A stretch of 9,759 bases of DNA from Pirellulaceae bacterium (GCA_020846515.1 JADLDX010001026.1:1-9759); one strand, 5' to 3'; counted from the stretch's first letter, positions 1 through 6,245 are shown. Notes: generated by a model not told the origin, from the sequence alone. Numbers and translations are program-made.

Positions 1-1205
1 ATAGTATGTGGACGTCCCGGTTCAGCCCGTTCGACCAACAATTGTAGTTCGCGTGGGCTATCTACTTTGACGCCCGCAAACGTGCGGATCACGTCACCGG
101 ACTTCAAGCCCGCCTTATCTGCCGGCGTGTCTGGATAAACATCCGTCACAACCACGCCTTCGCGCGGCTTGACATTAAACTGTTTAGCCAGTGTGGCATT
201 GACTGGTTGAATGCCGACACCCAAGTAAGCCCGACGTACTTCACCGTTCTTGACCAGTTGATCTCCAACCCAACGCGCCAAGTTAATGGGGACGGCAAAA
301 CCTACACCATCGTTGCCACCGCCCCGAGACGAGATGGCCGTGTTGATGCCGATGATTTGACCATCTAGGTTCACCAGCGGGCCGCCGCTGTTGCCAGGGT
401 TAATGGCCGCGTCGGTTTGCAAGAAGCTTTCGCGCGCATTGATTCCGACACCGCGATGGGTGGCGCTGACGATGCCAGCCGTTACCGTGCTTTCCAAACC
501 GAAGGGTTGACCCAAGGCCAAAACCCAATCACCAACCGCAACTTGATCGCTGTCGGCCATCGGTGCGACGACCAAATCGTCGGCGTCCTCAATCTTGAGG
601 ATGGCGATATCCGTCTTGGGATCCGTCCACACCTTGTCGGCTTTGAACTCTCGTCCATCCCATAGACGTACGAGCACCTCGACATTATCGCCGCCGGCTA
701 CGACGTGATTGTTGGTCATGATCAAGCCAGACCGATCAAAGATGACTCCCGACCCAAGTCCTTCGCGAGGTGTAGAGCGTGGACCACCAAACTGAAATGG
801 TACGCCATTGGAGCCTTCGTCACCCAAGCCCTCCGGAGCTGCAAAGCCGCGGAACATGTCTTCGAAGGGCGTGCCTTCAAAGGGGTTACTGGGCTGGGCA
901 TTGCGGCCACGGCGATTGGCCTGTTGCTTGAGGTTGTTTGTTTTCGTTTTGGTCTCGATCGTCACCACCGAAGGTAACACTTTGTCGGCGGCCACGCGGA
1001 AAGCTGTGGACAGATCTTTTGCAGATGCGACCGCGCGCTTGGCTTCCTCGGGTGAGACGTCGGGAGCGGCGCTGGTTTTGTAAACCACGGGCGTGGCGTT
1101 AATGCCTGCGTCGCCATACACATAGGACATGGCCGCACCTAGGCCGACCACGCCGGCCAAAGCGGAACTGGCGATCATTCGGCGGAGCATAAACTTCTTG
1201 GACAT
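1..1205 (-). CDS. htrA: HtrA/DegP-family periplasmic serine endoprotease with PDZ domain (3' end cut by window edge)
   Basis: Trypsin-fold protease that in this family degrades or refolds damaged envelope proteins. The 401 visible residues were translated by hand from the reverse strand; the frame stays open to the left edge, so the C-terminus is missing. Residues 1-31 form an uncleaved or cleavable signal segment (MSKKFMLRRM, then a hydrophobic stretch). Residues 92-145 are a Gly/Pro/Phe/Arg-rich insert with the pattern NPFEGTPFEDMFRGF, in the place of the long LA loop of DegP. The catalytic triad is complete: His167 in TNNHVVA, Asp199 in DPKTDIAILK and Ser273 in NPGNSGGPL. A PDZ domain starts near 325 (RRAYLGVGIQPV) and is still running at 401; a second PDZ may lie outside the window. 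The ATG at 1205 is supported by GGAAGAGG six bases upstream. The gene is divergent from the sensor kinase across 269 bp, which suggests shared regulation (inference). Family assignment is very secure; the DegP/DegQ/DegS subtype is not. Confidence 0.95.
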   Translation of the reverse strand, partial: MSKKFMLRRMIASSALAGVVGLGAAMSYVYGDAGINATPVVYKTSAAPDVSPEEAKRAVASAKDLSTAFRVAADKVLPSVVTIETKTKTNNLKQQANRRGRNAQPSNPFEGTPFEDMFRGFAAPEGLGDEGSNGVPFQFGGPRSTPREGLGSGVIFDRSGLIMTNNHVVAGGDNVEVLVRLWDGREFKADKVWTDPKTDIAILKIEDADDLVVAPMADSDQVAVGDWVLALGQPFGLESTVTAGIVSATHRGVGINARESFLQTDAAINPGNSGGPLVNLDGQIIGINTAISSRGGGNDGVGFAVPINLARWVGDQLVKNGEVRRAYLGVGIQPVNATLAKQFNVKPREGVVVTDVYPDTPADKAGLKSGDVIRTFAGVKVDSPRELQLLVERAEPGRPHT

Positions 1206-1308
1206 GGTATGCCTCTTCCATTAAGGTGGTGAATCTGATTTGATTGGACGATGGATCCTAACTACGGATCCTCACTATCGCACGAACTATGCCAAGGGCA
1301 TGAAATTC

Positions 1309-1338
1309 GCTTTTTGCAAGCACTATTGCTGAAAAAGC
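1309..1338. repeat. Imperfect inverted repeat in the divergent control region
   Basis: GCTTTTT (1309-1315) is matched by AAAAAGC (1332-1338). Inside it AGCA (1319-1322) is matched by TGCT (1327-1330) around a four-base loop, giving a 7+4 bp stem with an uneven internal loop. It lies about 105 bp upstream of the htrA start and 137 bp upstream of the kinase start. It could be an operator or a chance structure. There is no U-tract pattern that would make it a clear terminator for either gene. Confidence 0.4.
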
Positions 1339-1360
1339 CAGAGAAATCAGCGATGTTGGA

Positions 1361-1375
1361 TTGGCCAATGGCCAA
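1361..1375. repeat. Perfect 15-bp palindrome TTGGCCA-A-TGGCCAA
   Basis: Two 7-base arms flank one central A. It overlaps a second perfect palindrome, ATTGGCCAAT (1360-1369). Its centre (1368) lies 43 bp from the centre of the larger palindrome at 1411. It may be a secondary operator site. GGCC-rich short palindromes also arise by chance, so this is only moderately supported. Confidence 0.4.
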
Positions 1376-1393
1376 GACTGCACCAAAAGCGTA

Positions 1394-1428
1394 GGGGAAT
1401 TTTACCCCAGCCTGGGGCAAAATTCCCC
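1394..1428. promoter_or_regulatory. 35-bp near-perfect palindrome, candidate operator upstream of the sensor kinase
   Basis: The left arm GGGGAATTTTACCCCAG (1394-1410) and right arm CTGGGGCAAAATTCCCC (1412-1428) are reverse complements at 16 of 17 positions around a single central C. The only mismatch is A1404 opposite C1418. The arms contain alternating GGGG and CCCC blocks, so nested dyads also form (CCCCAG-C-CTGGGG at 1405-1417). The element ends 46 bp upstream of the kinase ATG and outside any convincing coding sequence. Such length and symmetry suit a binding site for a dimeric or tetrameric regulator, for example the missing response regulator (inference). A terminator is less likely because no T-tract follows on either strand. 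Confidence 0.7.
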
Positions 1429-1462
1429 AGTTCAGATATGTCGCCGTGCGGGCCTGGCGTTC

Positions 1463-1470
1463 GAAGGAAA
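1463..1470 (+). promoter_or_regulatory. Ribosome binding site deciding the kinase start
   Basis: GAAGGAAA ends four bases before the ATG at 1475. No comparable purine run precedes the TTG at 1361, which supports the shorter 504-residue protein. Confidence 0.6.
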
Positions 1471-1474
1471 CGTG

Positions 1475-2989
1475 ATGAAGCTCACTGGTAAGATTCTGCT
1501 ATTGCTGGTGCTGGTTGTCGTGGTGGTCACCGCCATTGCGGGCACGCTTACGGTACGCTCGGCGTACGCCAGTTTGGAAGAGCGACAACATAGCCTGGCG
1601 GCTCAACTGGCCGACGAGATCCAGGAGCGATTGGCGACGGCCTGGCGCGCCGCCGGACCGCGCGGCGTTAACCGAGCCCTGCACGATTGGGTAGAAGAGA
1701 CCAATCAACCTCTGGTTATTGAGTTCGTGCTCTTCAGCGACGAAGTAGATCGACAACTGCAACCACGCGTACCTCGCGATGTCTGGCCTGTGCTCCGCCG
1801 CGGTCAAATTTTTTCTCGGGTCGCCATCGACGATTCAGGTAGCCGCAATCTGCATACTTACATGCCAATCGAAAGTTGGAATGGAGAGTTGGGCGCACTG
1901 GAGCTAACACAATCACTGGCCGCCCTTGACGAACAAACCCGACAACTTGTCGTTGGCACAGTCATGGCCATGAGCGCCTCGGCTTTGCTGGGACTGGCCC
2001 TGGCCTATGTGGCCGGTGTACGCTGGGTGGCTCAACCTCTGCATGCCTTGATCGCGCATACTCAGCAGATTGGTCGCGGTGACTTTTCTGCGCGCACAGA
2101 ACTGCGCAGCGGTGATGAACTGGACCAACTCGCTCAAGCGCTCAACGCCATGAGCGTACGCTTGGCAGAACAACAGGCCACCATCGGCCGCGAGACGCAG
2201 GAACGTGTGCAAGCCTTGCAACAACTGCGTCATGCGGACCGACTGGGTACGTTAGGTCGTATGGCGGCAGGCATCGCGCATGAACTGGGCACACCGCTGA
2301 ACGTCGTGGCCGGTCGCGCCGCCCTGATTGCCTCCGGTCGATTGCCAGCCGAAGAGATAACCTCAAGCGCTCAGACCATCAAAGCCGAAGCCGATCGCAT
2401 CACGAGTATCGTTCAACGTATGCTCGATTTCGCCAGACAACGCCGACCGCATACCAGCCCCTGCGATTTGACCATGTTGGTCGATCGCACGCTGAGCCTA
2501 CTGAGTACGATGGCCGAAAAGAAGAGTATCCGACTGGAACTCATTCGCCCTGCACCTGGGCTGGCCACTATTTGCACGATCGACGAAGCCCAGATCCAGC
2601 AAGTCCTTACGAACTTGATTGTCAATGCAATCCAAGCCACGCCCACAGCGGGACAAGTGCGATTGACGATTGACTCTGTGCCTGAGACTGGCACAGTGCG
2701 TGAATCGGACACTGAATTGGCTTCCGCCGCCCAGACAGCCTGGTTACGAGTTAGCATTGAAGATTCTGGGCAGGGAGTGCCTGACGACTTGCACGAACGA
2801 ATATTCGAACCATTCTTTACGACCAAAGATGTCGGCGAAGGCACTGGTCTGGGCTTGTCGATCGCCTACGGCATCGTGCAAGAACACCATGGACGACTGG
2901 AGGTTACCCGCAGCGATCTGGGTGGTGCTCGGTTTGAAATGTGGTTTGCCACGGAACACGCCGCGCCAGGAGACACGACGGTGAATTAA
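1475..2989 (+). CDS. Membrane-bound sensor histidine kinase (HAMP, HisKA, HATPase_c), NtrB/ZraS-like
   Basis: Two-component sensor that autophosphorylates on a histidine and passes phosphate to a response regulator. Of 504 residues: TM1 about 7-25; an extracytoplasmic sensor region about 26-158, with the pattern LHTYMPIES and GALELTQSL that suggests a Cache-like fold (inference); TM2 about 159-181; HAMP about 182-234; coiled linker; H-box with His269 in GIAHELGTPLNVV; N-box Asn380/Asn384 (NLIVNAIQA); G1 box DSGQGV at 430-435; F box IFEPFFTTK; G2 box GEGTGLGLSI at 454-463. All ATP-binding boxes are intact. An acidic stretch of about 20 residues (401-422) is inserted between N and G1 boxes. The ATG at 1475 is preferred over the TTG at 1361: GAAGGAAA lies just upstream, the hydrophobic anchor starts here, and the longer form would translate through the 35-bp palindrome. 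No receiver domain or response-regulator gene is adjacent, so the kinase looks orphan within the window. The stop lies 12 bp from the convergent stop at 3002. Confidence 0.93.
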   Translation: MKLTGKILLLLVLVVVVVTAIAGTLTVRSAYASLEERQHSLAAQLADEIQERLATAWRAAGPRGVNRALHDWVEETNQPLVIEFVLFSDEVDRQLQPRVPRDVWPVLRRGQIFSRVAIDDSGSRNLHTYMPIESWNGELGALELTQSLAALDEQTRQLVVGTVMAMSASALLGLALAYVAGVRWVAQPLHALIAHTQQIGRGDFSARTELRSGDELDQLAQALNAMSVRLAEQQATIGRETQERVQALQQLRHADRLGTLGRMAAGIAHELGTPLNVVAGRAALIASGRLPAEEITSSAQTIKAEADRITSIVQRMLDFARQRRPHTSPCDLTMLVDRTLSLLSTMAEKKSIRLELIRPAPGLATICTIDEAQIQQVLTNLIVNAIQATPTAGQVRLTIDSVPETGTVRESDTELASAAQTAWLRVSIEDSGQGVPDDLHERIFEPFFTTKDVGEGTGLGLSIAYGIVQEHHGRLEVTRSDLGGARFEMWFATEHAAPGDTTVN

Positions 2990-3001
2990 TACCTCAGCGT
3001 T

Positions 3002-4894
3002 TTAATCTTTGCCTGGATGGGCGATTTGTTGCCAGTATTCTTCAAAGGCGCCTTCGTGCTGGAAATCGGGGCTGTTGTCTTGATCGTGACAACGCGCACA
3101 ATGATCGCGTGCTTCGGCCAGCGGCAAACGCATCTTCTCACGCAGCGTTTTCAGCAAGGCGTCATCGGCCTGTATGTCTCCGTTTTCCGCTGCTACGTGC
3201 GCCGATCCGGCCCCGTGGCAATTTTCACAACCGTTACCGGTCAGTGATGGTGTTTTCTCCAAGGAAGCGAAACCCGATGAATACGGGTAATACTTTTGTG
3301 GGTTCCAGCCAGTCACGTGGCAACTTAAGCACTCAGGATCGAAGTGCCGCGGAATCATGCTGCGACTATTGGGCGGATTAACCAATGATTCAGTGGCCGT
3401 GAAGTGTTCGCTGTCCTTCCAAACCTGATAGGCCTTGGAATGACAATCACCACAGCTCTCACTGCCGACAAATTTGAGATCATCCTCTAACGCTTGCACT
3501 GGCACTTTCAAACCATCAAAGCCCAAGCTCTCCAATCGCTTTTGATACTCACCAAATCGCTTCAGCATGCGAGGAGAGTCCGCGAACTGCGAACTCAACG
3601 CCACCCGTTGATAACGCACCGGCACATCCTTGTCGGGATAAAGACCGACCAACACACTGAACATACCTTTGGCACCTACCTGAGTTAACTTGGTAGTACT
3701 GCCTTCGATCTCTTCCAATTGATACTGTGGCTCAGGAAAACCACCAGCACTAACCACCAGGTCGAATCCCGGTACGTCGCGCGCCAACTGTTGCGACTCT
3801 TCCAACGAAGCATGCGCTAGCAATACCAGGTAATCACACTTTTGCGCCTTCAATTCTTCGAGCACCTTTCGCAGCGATTGGGCTGCCGGGGCTGTGATAA
3901 CATCGGTGTAATCCTTTAACTCCGCAATGTGCCCATCGCCCAGCACAGCCGTAACACCGATCTTGCGACCGCCGACTTCAATGATCCTCGACTTGGGCAT
4001 GAACTCTTCCAGCACGATATACGCGTTGGCTGAAATAAACGGAGTCTGCGTCTTGCCTTCCGAAGCAGTCAGTGCCATCAAATGGGTACTGGATAACTTC
4101 AGGTCATCCACCCCGAGCGTGGCCGCACGATACTGCATTTGATTGAGAGCTTCGACGGTCGTTTGGAATTTGATTTCTGCTTGCTGCCCCGTGCGTCGTT
4201 CAAAGTTGCCGACGTCCATGGGCACCAGATCCCAGCCACGCTCCCGCAGTTGTGTCATCAGCGTATCGCGACGATTCAAACCGCCCTTTTGATTTTCCAG
4301 GCCAGTGCAACCGCAGGGCTCGATGTAACCATGCTGTTGGCCGGTAAGAAACAGTACCGCCTGCGGCTTAGGCCAATCCACTGCAATCTGCTGGTTCTTT
4401 TCGTCAAACGTCGCCAGGCCGGATTCAGGCGCTGGTGGTCGGCTGTCCTTCGCCTTTGCCTCTGTGCTCGAAGCATTACCCGCCGACCGCGTAGCCGCTT
4501 TGTCAACCTCCGGTGCCCGTGTCAACGCGCTAGGCTCTGCCGAAGCTGGCTCAGTCACAGCCGGCTTAGTTGGCGCTGGTTCAACTGGCGCTGGCACAGT
4601 GCCAAGTGTCACAAATCCTTCAGGGTTAACCGTGATCGGACCTTGAGCGGCCTTGGCGCCATTGGTGCCGGGCTCATCCATACTCGGCGCATTAGTAGAG
4701 TTGGCTGCTGACTTAGCTGTGGAGGGTCCCCCAGCTTCGGATGCGATGCCGTCCGCCGGCTTGCTAGCATTTGTGTCTGCCTGAGAGGACTGTTCGGCCG
4801 ATTTTTCTGGAGCACAGCCCAGAGCCCAGCCCAAGGCACAGATCAGAGTGCATGCTAGCAAAACACGTGGCAAATGCCCGACGACACTGAACAT
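3002..4894 (-). CDS. Predicted lipoprotein: degenerate UshA-like metallophosphoesterase domain fused to a tetrahaem cytochrome c554-type domain
   Basis: A 630-residue exported protein. Residues 1-27 resemble a lipoprotein signal (MFSVVGHLPRVLL, then ALGW-ALG-C with Cys27); the lipobox is slightly off consensus. Residues 28-170 are low-complexity Ala/Ser/Pro/Glu linker, including four pentapeptides of the form PAxx(E/K) at 101-120. Residues about 174-458 resemble 5'-nucleotidase/UshA-like phosphoesterases and carry the motif YIEPCGCTG (Cys194, Cys196), then GGLNRRDTL. The usual metal-binding motifs are altered: QQH where DxH is expected, GVDD for GNHE, and AGGF for GHxH. Catalysis as a phosphatase is therefore doubtful. 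The C-terminal part has four haem c sites: CGDCH 481, CLSCH 522, CENCH 556, CARCH 599, the number and rough layout of cytochrome c554. It probably acts in electron transfer outside the inner membrane (inference). It is last in the minus-strand series, 119 bp after the DUF1573 gene. The ATG at 4894 is chosen over the in-frame TTG at 5005 because of its strong RBS and signal peptide. Confidence 0.88.
   Translation of the reverse strand: MFSVVGHLPRVLLACTLICALGWALGCAPEKSAEQSSQADTNASKPADGIASEAGGPSTAKSAANSTNAPSMDEPGTNGAKAAQGPITVNPEGFVTLGTVPAPVEPAPTKPAVTEPASAEPSALTRAPEVDKAATRSAGNASSTEAKAKDSRPPAPESGLATFDEKNQQIAVDWPKPQAVLFLTGQQHGYIEPCGCTGLENQKGGLNRRDTLMTQLRERGWDLVPMDVGNFERRTGQQAEIKFQTTVEALNQMQYRAATLGVDDLKLSSTHLMALTASEGKTQTPFISANAYIVLEEFMPKSRIIEVGGRKIGVTAVLGDGHIAELKDYTDVITAPAAQSLRKVLEELKAQKCDYLVLLAHASLEESQQLARDVPGFDLVVSAGGFPEPQYQLEEIEGSTTKLTQVGAKGMFSVLVGLYPDKDVPVRYQRVALSSQFADSPRMLKRFGEYQKRLESLGFDGLKVPVQALEDDLKFVGSESCGDCHSKAYQVWKDSEHFTATESLVNPPNSRSMIPRHFDPECLSCHVTGWNPQKYYPYSSGFASLEKTPSLTGNGCENCHGAGSAHVAAENGDIQADDALLKTLREKMRLPLAEARDHCARCHDQDNSPDFQHEGAFEEYWQQIAHPGKD
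4535..4594 (-). repeat. Degenerate 15-bp tandem repeat encoding a Pro-Ala-x-x-Glu/Lys linker
   Basis: Four consecutive pentapeptides PAPVE, PAPTK, PAVTE, PASAE occupy residues 101-120 of the cytochrome lipoprotein. At DNA level TGGCGCTGG recurs at 4571-4579 and 4586-4594 with a 15-base period. Such Pro-Ala repeats usually make extended spacers; here they would hold the redox domains away from the lipid anchor (inference). Copy number may vary between strains. Confidence 0.55.
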
Positions 4895-4901
4895 GAACAG
4901 A

Positions 4902-4910
4902 TTCCTTCCT
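4902..4910 (-). promoter_or_regulatory. Ribosome binding site deciding the cytochrome lipoprotein start
   Basis: On the minus strand AGGAAGGAA lies seven bases before the ATG at 4894. That start puts a signal peptide at the N-terminus. The in-frame TTG at 5005 would add 37 residues with no export signal, ahead of the hydrophobic segment. Confidence 0.65.
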
Positions 4911-4943
4911 GACACATGCGCGGCCCAGCGCTCTAGTTCGTTG

Positions 4944-4966
4944 GCTTCAGGGCTTGGCCCCGAAGC
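4944..4966 (-). other. Hairpin in the leader of the cytochrome lipoprotein gene
   Basis: GCTTC (4944-4948) pairs with GAAGC (4962-4966) and GGGC (4950-4953) with GCCC (4957-4960). One A/C mismatch separates the two stem segments, and the loop is three bases. The hairpin ends about 34 bp upstream of the RBS at 4910. No U-tract follows. It may affect mRNA stability or processing between the two cistrons; no function is shown. Confidence 0.4.
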
Positions 4967-4983
4967 TAGATGAAGCGTGACAT

Positions 4984-4999
4984 GAGGGCCGGTGCCCTC
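4984..4999 (-). other. GC-rich hairpin just after the DUF1573 stop codon
   Basis: GAGGGC (4984-4989) and GCCCTC (4994-4999) form a perfect six-base stem with a four-base loop, 14 bp past the DUF1573 stop. The following minus-strand bases (ATGTCACGC) contain no U-tract, so it is not a standard intrinsic terminator. It may protect a 3' end or lower expression of the downstream cytochrome gene. Confidence 0.4.
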
Positions 5000-5013
5000 C
5001 CGCAAAGGGTTAG

Positions 5014-6228
5014 TTATTCAACAATAATGCGAAAGTTGATGCGTACTTCGGGGATACTCGGGTGATTGGTTTTGATAACGACCTTCCCAAAGTTTTTGGA
5101 ACTGGTTCCCGGGAACATAGCGGGAGGAGCCCCTTTAGGAACAGTGCAAGTTACAGGATAAAGTGTGCGCGAGATCTGCTGTTTGGGTTTTCCGATCGTG
5201 ACCTGCAGAGAATCTTTCGGAATAACTTCGACTACTTCGAACTCCAGCGTATCACGCAGATCGCCTTGAGCGGACAGGTGTACGTTGCTGGTGGCGCCCT
5301 CGCTACTGAGCACGGTACCAAAATTCAGTACATTCTTGTCAACCTCGAACGACGGGCCACCCATGACCTGGAGATCGCCGACGATCGCGCCGGTAACGGT
5401 CAAGTCGACATTGGTCACATTTTCAATGTTGGTATCGACGACCAGTCGCGAATTGATGGGGCCGAGCGTCATGCCTGGTTTAACAAACAGTTCGATTTTT
5501 GCAGCACCTTTAGCGCGGGAGTGGTGTGCAAAGCGTTCCGGATCGATCTCCATAGGCGAGACCTTGATGTCTACCATGTTCGCGTTTTTTTCATCACCCC
5601 AAGTGACGCTTTTCACTTCCAGGGGTATGTCGCCGTATCCGAACACATAGGCCGTACGAACTGCGCCTTGGGCCACAGAGACATCGCCTAGATTGATTGA
5701 CGGCGGTTCGACCAGCACGGTTCGAGCCACGATGCCCTTGACCGACAAGAGAACCTGACGATGCTCCGGGTCGGTCGTACCGATCGTGGCTGTTTGGCTG
5801 AACTCGTCCAAAACCCCGGTTGCCTTCCACTCCAAAGTGACGCCTGTTTCTTCGCCAGGATTCAGCAACGAGTCAGCCAGCGTGCCGATCGTACAGCGGC
5901 AGCTGGATCCCAGCACATCCAGCCGCATCGGGGCATCGCCTATGTTTTTGAACACAAACGTATGGGTCTTCTTACTGCCTTGTTGCATGGTACCGAAGTC
6001 GTGGGTCGTGCCACCTGGTACTTCGACTTTGGGCGCCTTCTCCGCCTGCACCTGCTTTGGGCCATTAGCAGTCGCATCGCTCTTTTCGACGGCTACCACC
6101 GGGGTGGTATTGGCTTTGAAGTCAGCGAAGCGTTCGTCGATGTCCTGGTAACTGAGGTTGTACTGGAGCATGCCGCCCCCAATCCCCAACAGGGCAGCCA
6201 ATACGATTACGATACCGAGCCGAAGCAT
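5014..6228 (-). CDS. Membrane-anchored DUF1573 protein with tandem Ig-like (ASH-type) units
   Basis: A 404-residue protein of unknown function. Residues 3-20 form a hydrophobic signal or anchor (LGIVIVLAALLGIGGG), so the rest is probably extracytoplasmic. The first unit (about 70-166) matches DUF1573: THDFGTMQQG near 75, FVFKNIGDAPM, then SSCRCT (Cys110, Cys112) and LNPGEETGVTLEW. The family usually has Cys-Gly-Cys-Thr here, so this copy has Arg in the middle. Two further divergent units begin near INLGDVSVAQG (178) and LNFGTVLSSEG (301), each opening with the same (N)(F/L)G-x-V/M pattern but lacking the cysteine pair. The beta-rich repeats suggest a binding scaffold. The start at ATG 6228 is supported by the purine run GGAAAAGGAA a few bases upstream. 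It lies 59 bp after the Wzy-like gene and 119 bp before the cytochrome lipoprotein, with which it may form a functional pair. Family call is confident; role is not known. Confidence 0.88.
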   Translation of the reverse strand: MLRLGIVIVLAALLGIGGGMLQYNLSYQDIDERFADFKANTTPVVAVEKSDATANGPKQVQAEKAPKVEVPGGTTHDFGTMQQGSKKTHTFVFKNIGDAPMRLDVLGSSCRCTIGTLADSLLNPGEETGVTLEWKATGVLDEFSQTATIGTTDPEHRQVLLSVKGIVARTVLVEPPSINLGDVSVAQGAVRTAYVFGYGDIPLEVKSVTWGDEKNANMVDIKVSPMEIDPERFAHHSRAKGAAKIELFVKPGMTLGPINSRLVVDTNIENVTNVDLTVTGAIVGDLQVMGGPSFEVDKNVLNFGTVLSSEGATSNVHLSAQGDLRDTLEFEVVEVIPKDSLQVTIGKPKQQISRTLYPVTCTVPKGAPPAMFPGTSSKNFGKVVIKTNHPSIPEVRINFRIIVE

Positions 6229-6245
6229 GTCTATTCCTTTTCCTG

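Larger units (their letters stand above)
1206..1474. promoter_or_regulatory. Divergent intergenic region between htrA and the sensor kinase
   Basis: This 269-bp stretch must hold the promoters of both divergent genes. No convincing -35/-10 pair, sigma-54 -24/-12 element or CIRCE heat-shock operator was found on either strand by eye. It is unusually rich in dyad symmetry: GGATCC-7-GGATCC around 1253-1271, ATGCC-3-GGCAT at 1289-1301, an imperfect stem at 1309-1338, a perfect 7-1-7 palindrome at 1361-1375 and a 35-bp palindrome at 1394-1428. No small gene is apparent; the in-frame TTG at 1361 only extends the kinase frame upstream. Confidence 0.6.

Noticed and set aside
417..1083. Open frames of 82, 90 and 91 residues on the plus strand
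   Set aside because: They are antisense to htrA, whose reading frame contains the full catalytic triad. They show no recognisable domains.
1253..1271. GGATCC repeated with a 7-base spacer as an operator
   Set aside because: GGATCC is itself palindromic and the flanking bases do not extend the dyad, so chance is an adequate explanation.
1394..1428. Palindrome read as a Rho-independent terminator
   Set aside because: No T-run follows the stem on either strand, and the element lies between the starts of divergent genes where a terminator has no evident use.
1361..1474. TTG start at 1361 giving a 542-residue kinase
   Set aside because: It has no good RBS, places 38 non-membrane residues before the anchor helix, and would make the 35-bp palindrome coding. 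The ATG at 1475 has an RBS and starts directly at the hydrophobic anchor.
1206..1474. Sigma-54 or CIRCE elements
   Set aside because: The best GG...GC candidate near 1370 has the wrong spacing (10 instead of 12), and no TTAGCACTC-N9-GAGTGCTAA dyad is present.
2413..2844. A 143-residue minus-strand open frame inside the kinase
   Set aside because: The plus-strand frame holds the H, N, G1 and F boxes of the kinase over the same bases, so this is a shadow.
4139..4711. A 190-residue plus-strand open frame
   Set aside because: It is antisense to the cytochrome lipoprotein, Arg/Leu/Trp-rich in a way typical of shadow frames, and has no family features.
4895..5005. TTG start at 5005 giving a 667-residue cytochrome lipoprotein
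   Set aside because: The extra 37 residues show no export signal and would bury the signal peptide, while the ATG at 4894 has AGGAAGGAA upstream.
5062..5691. A 209-residue plus-strand open frame
   Set aside because: It is antisense to the DUF1573 gene, which has clear family motifs and an RBS.
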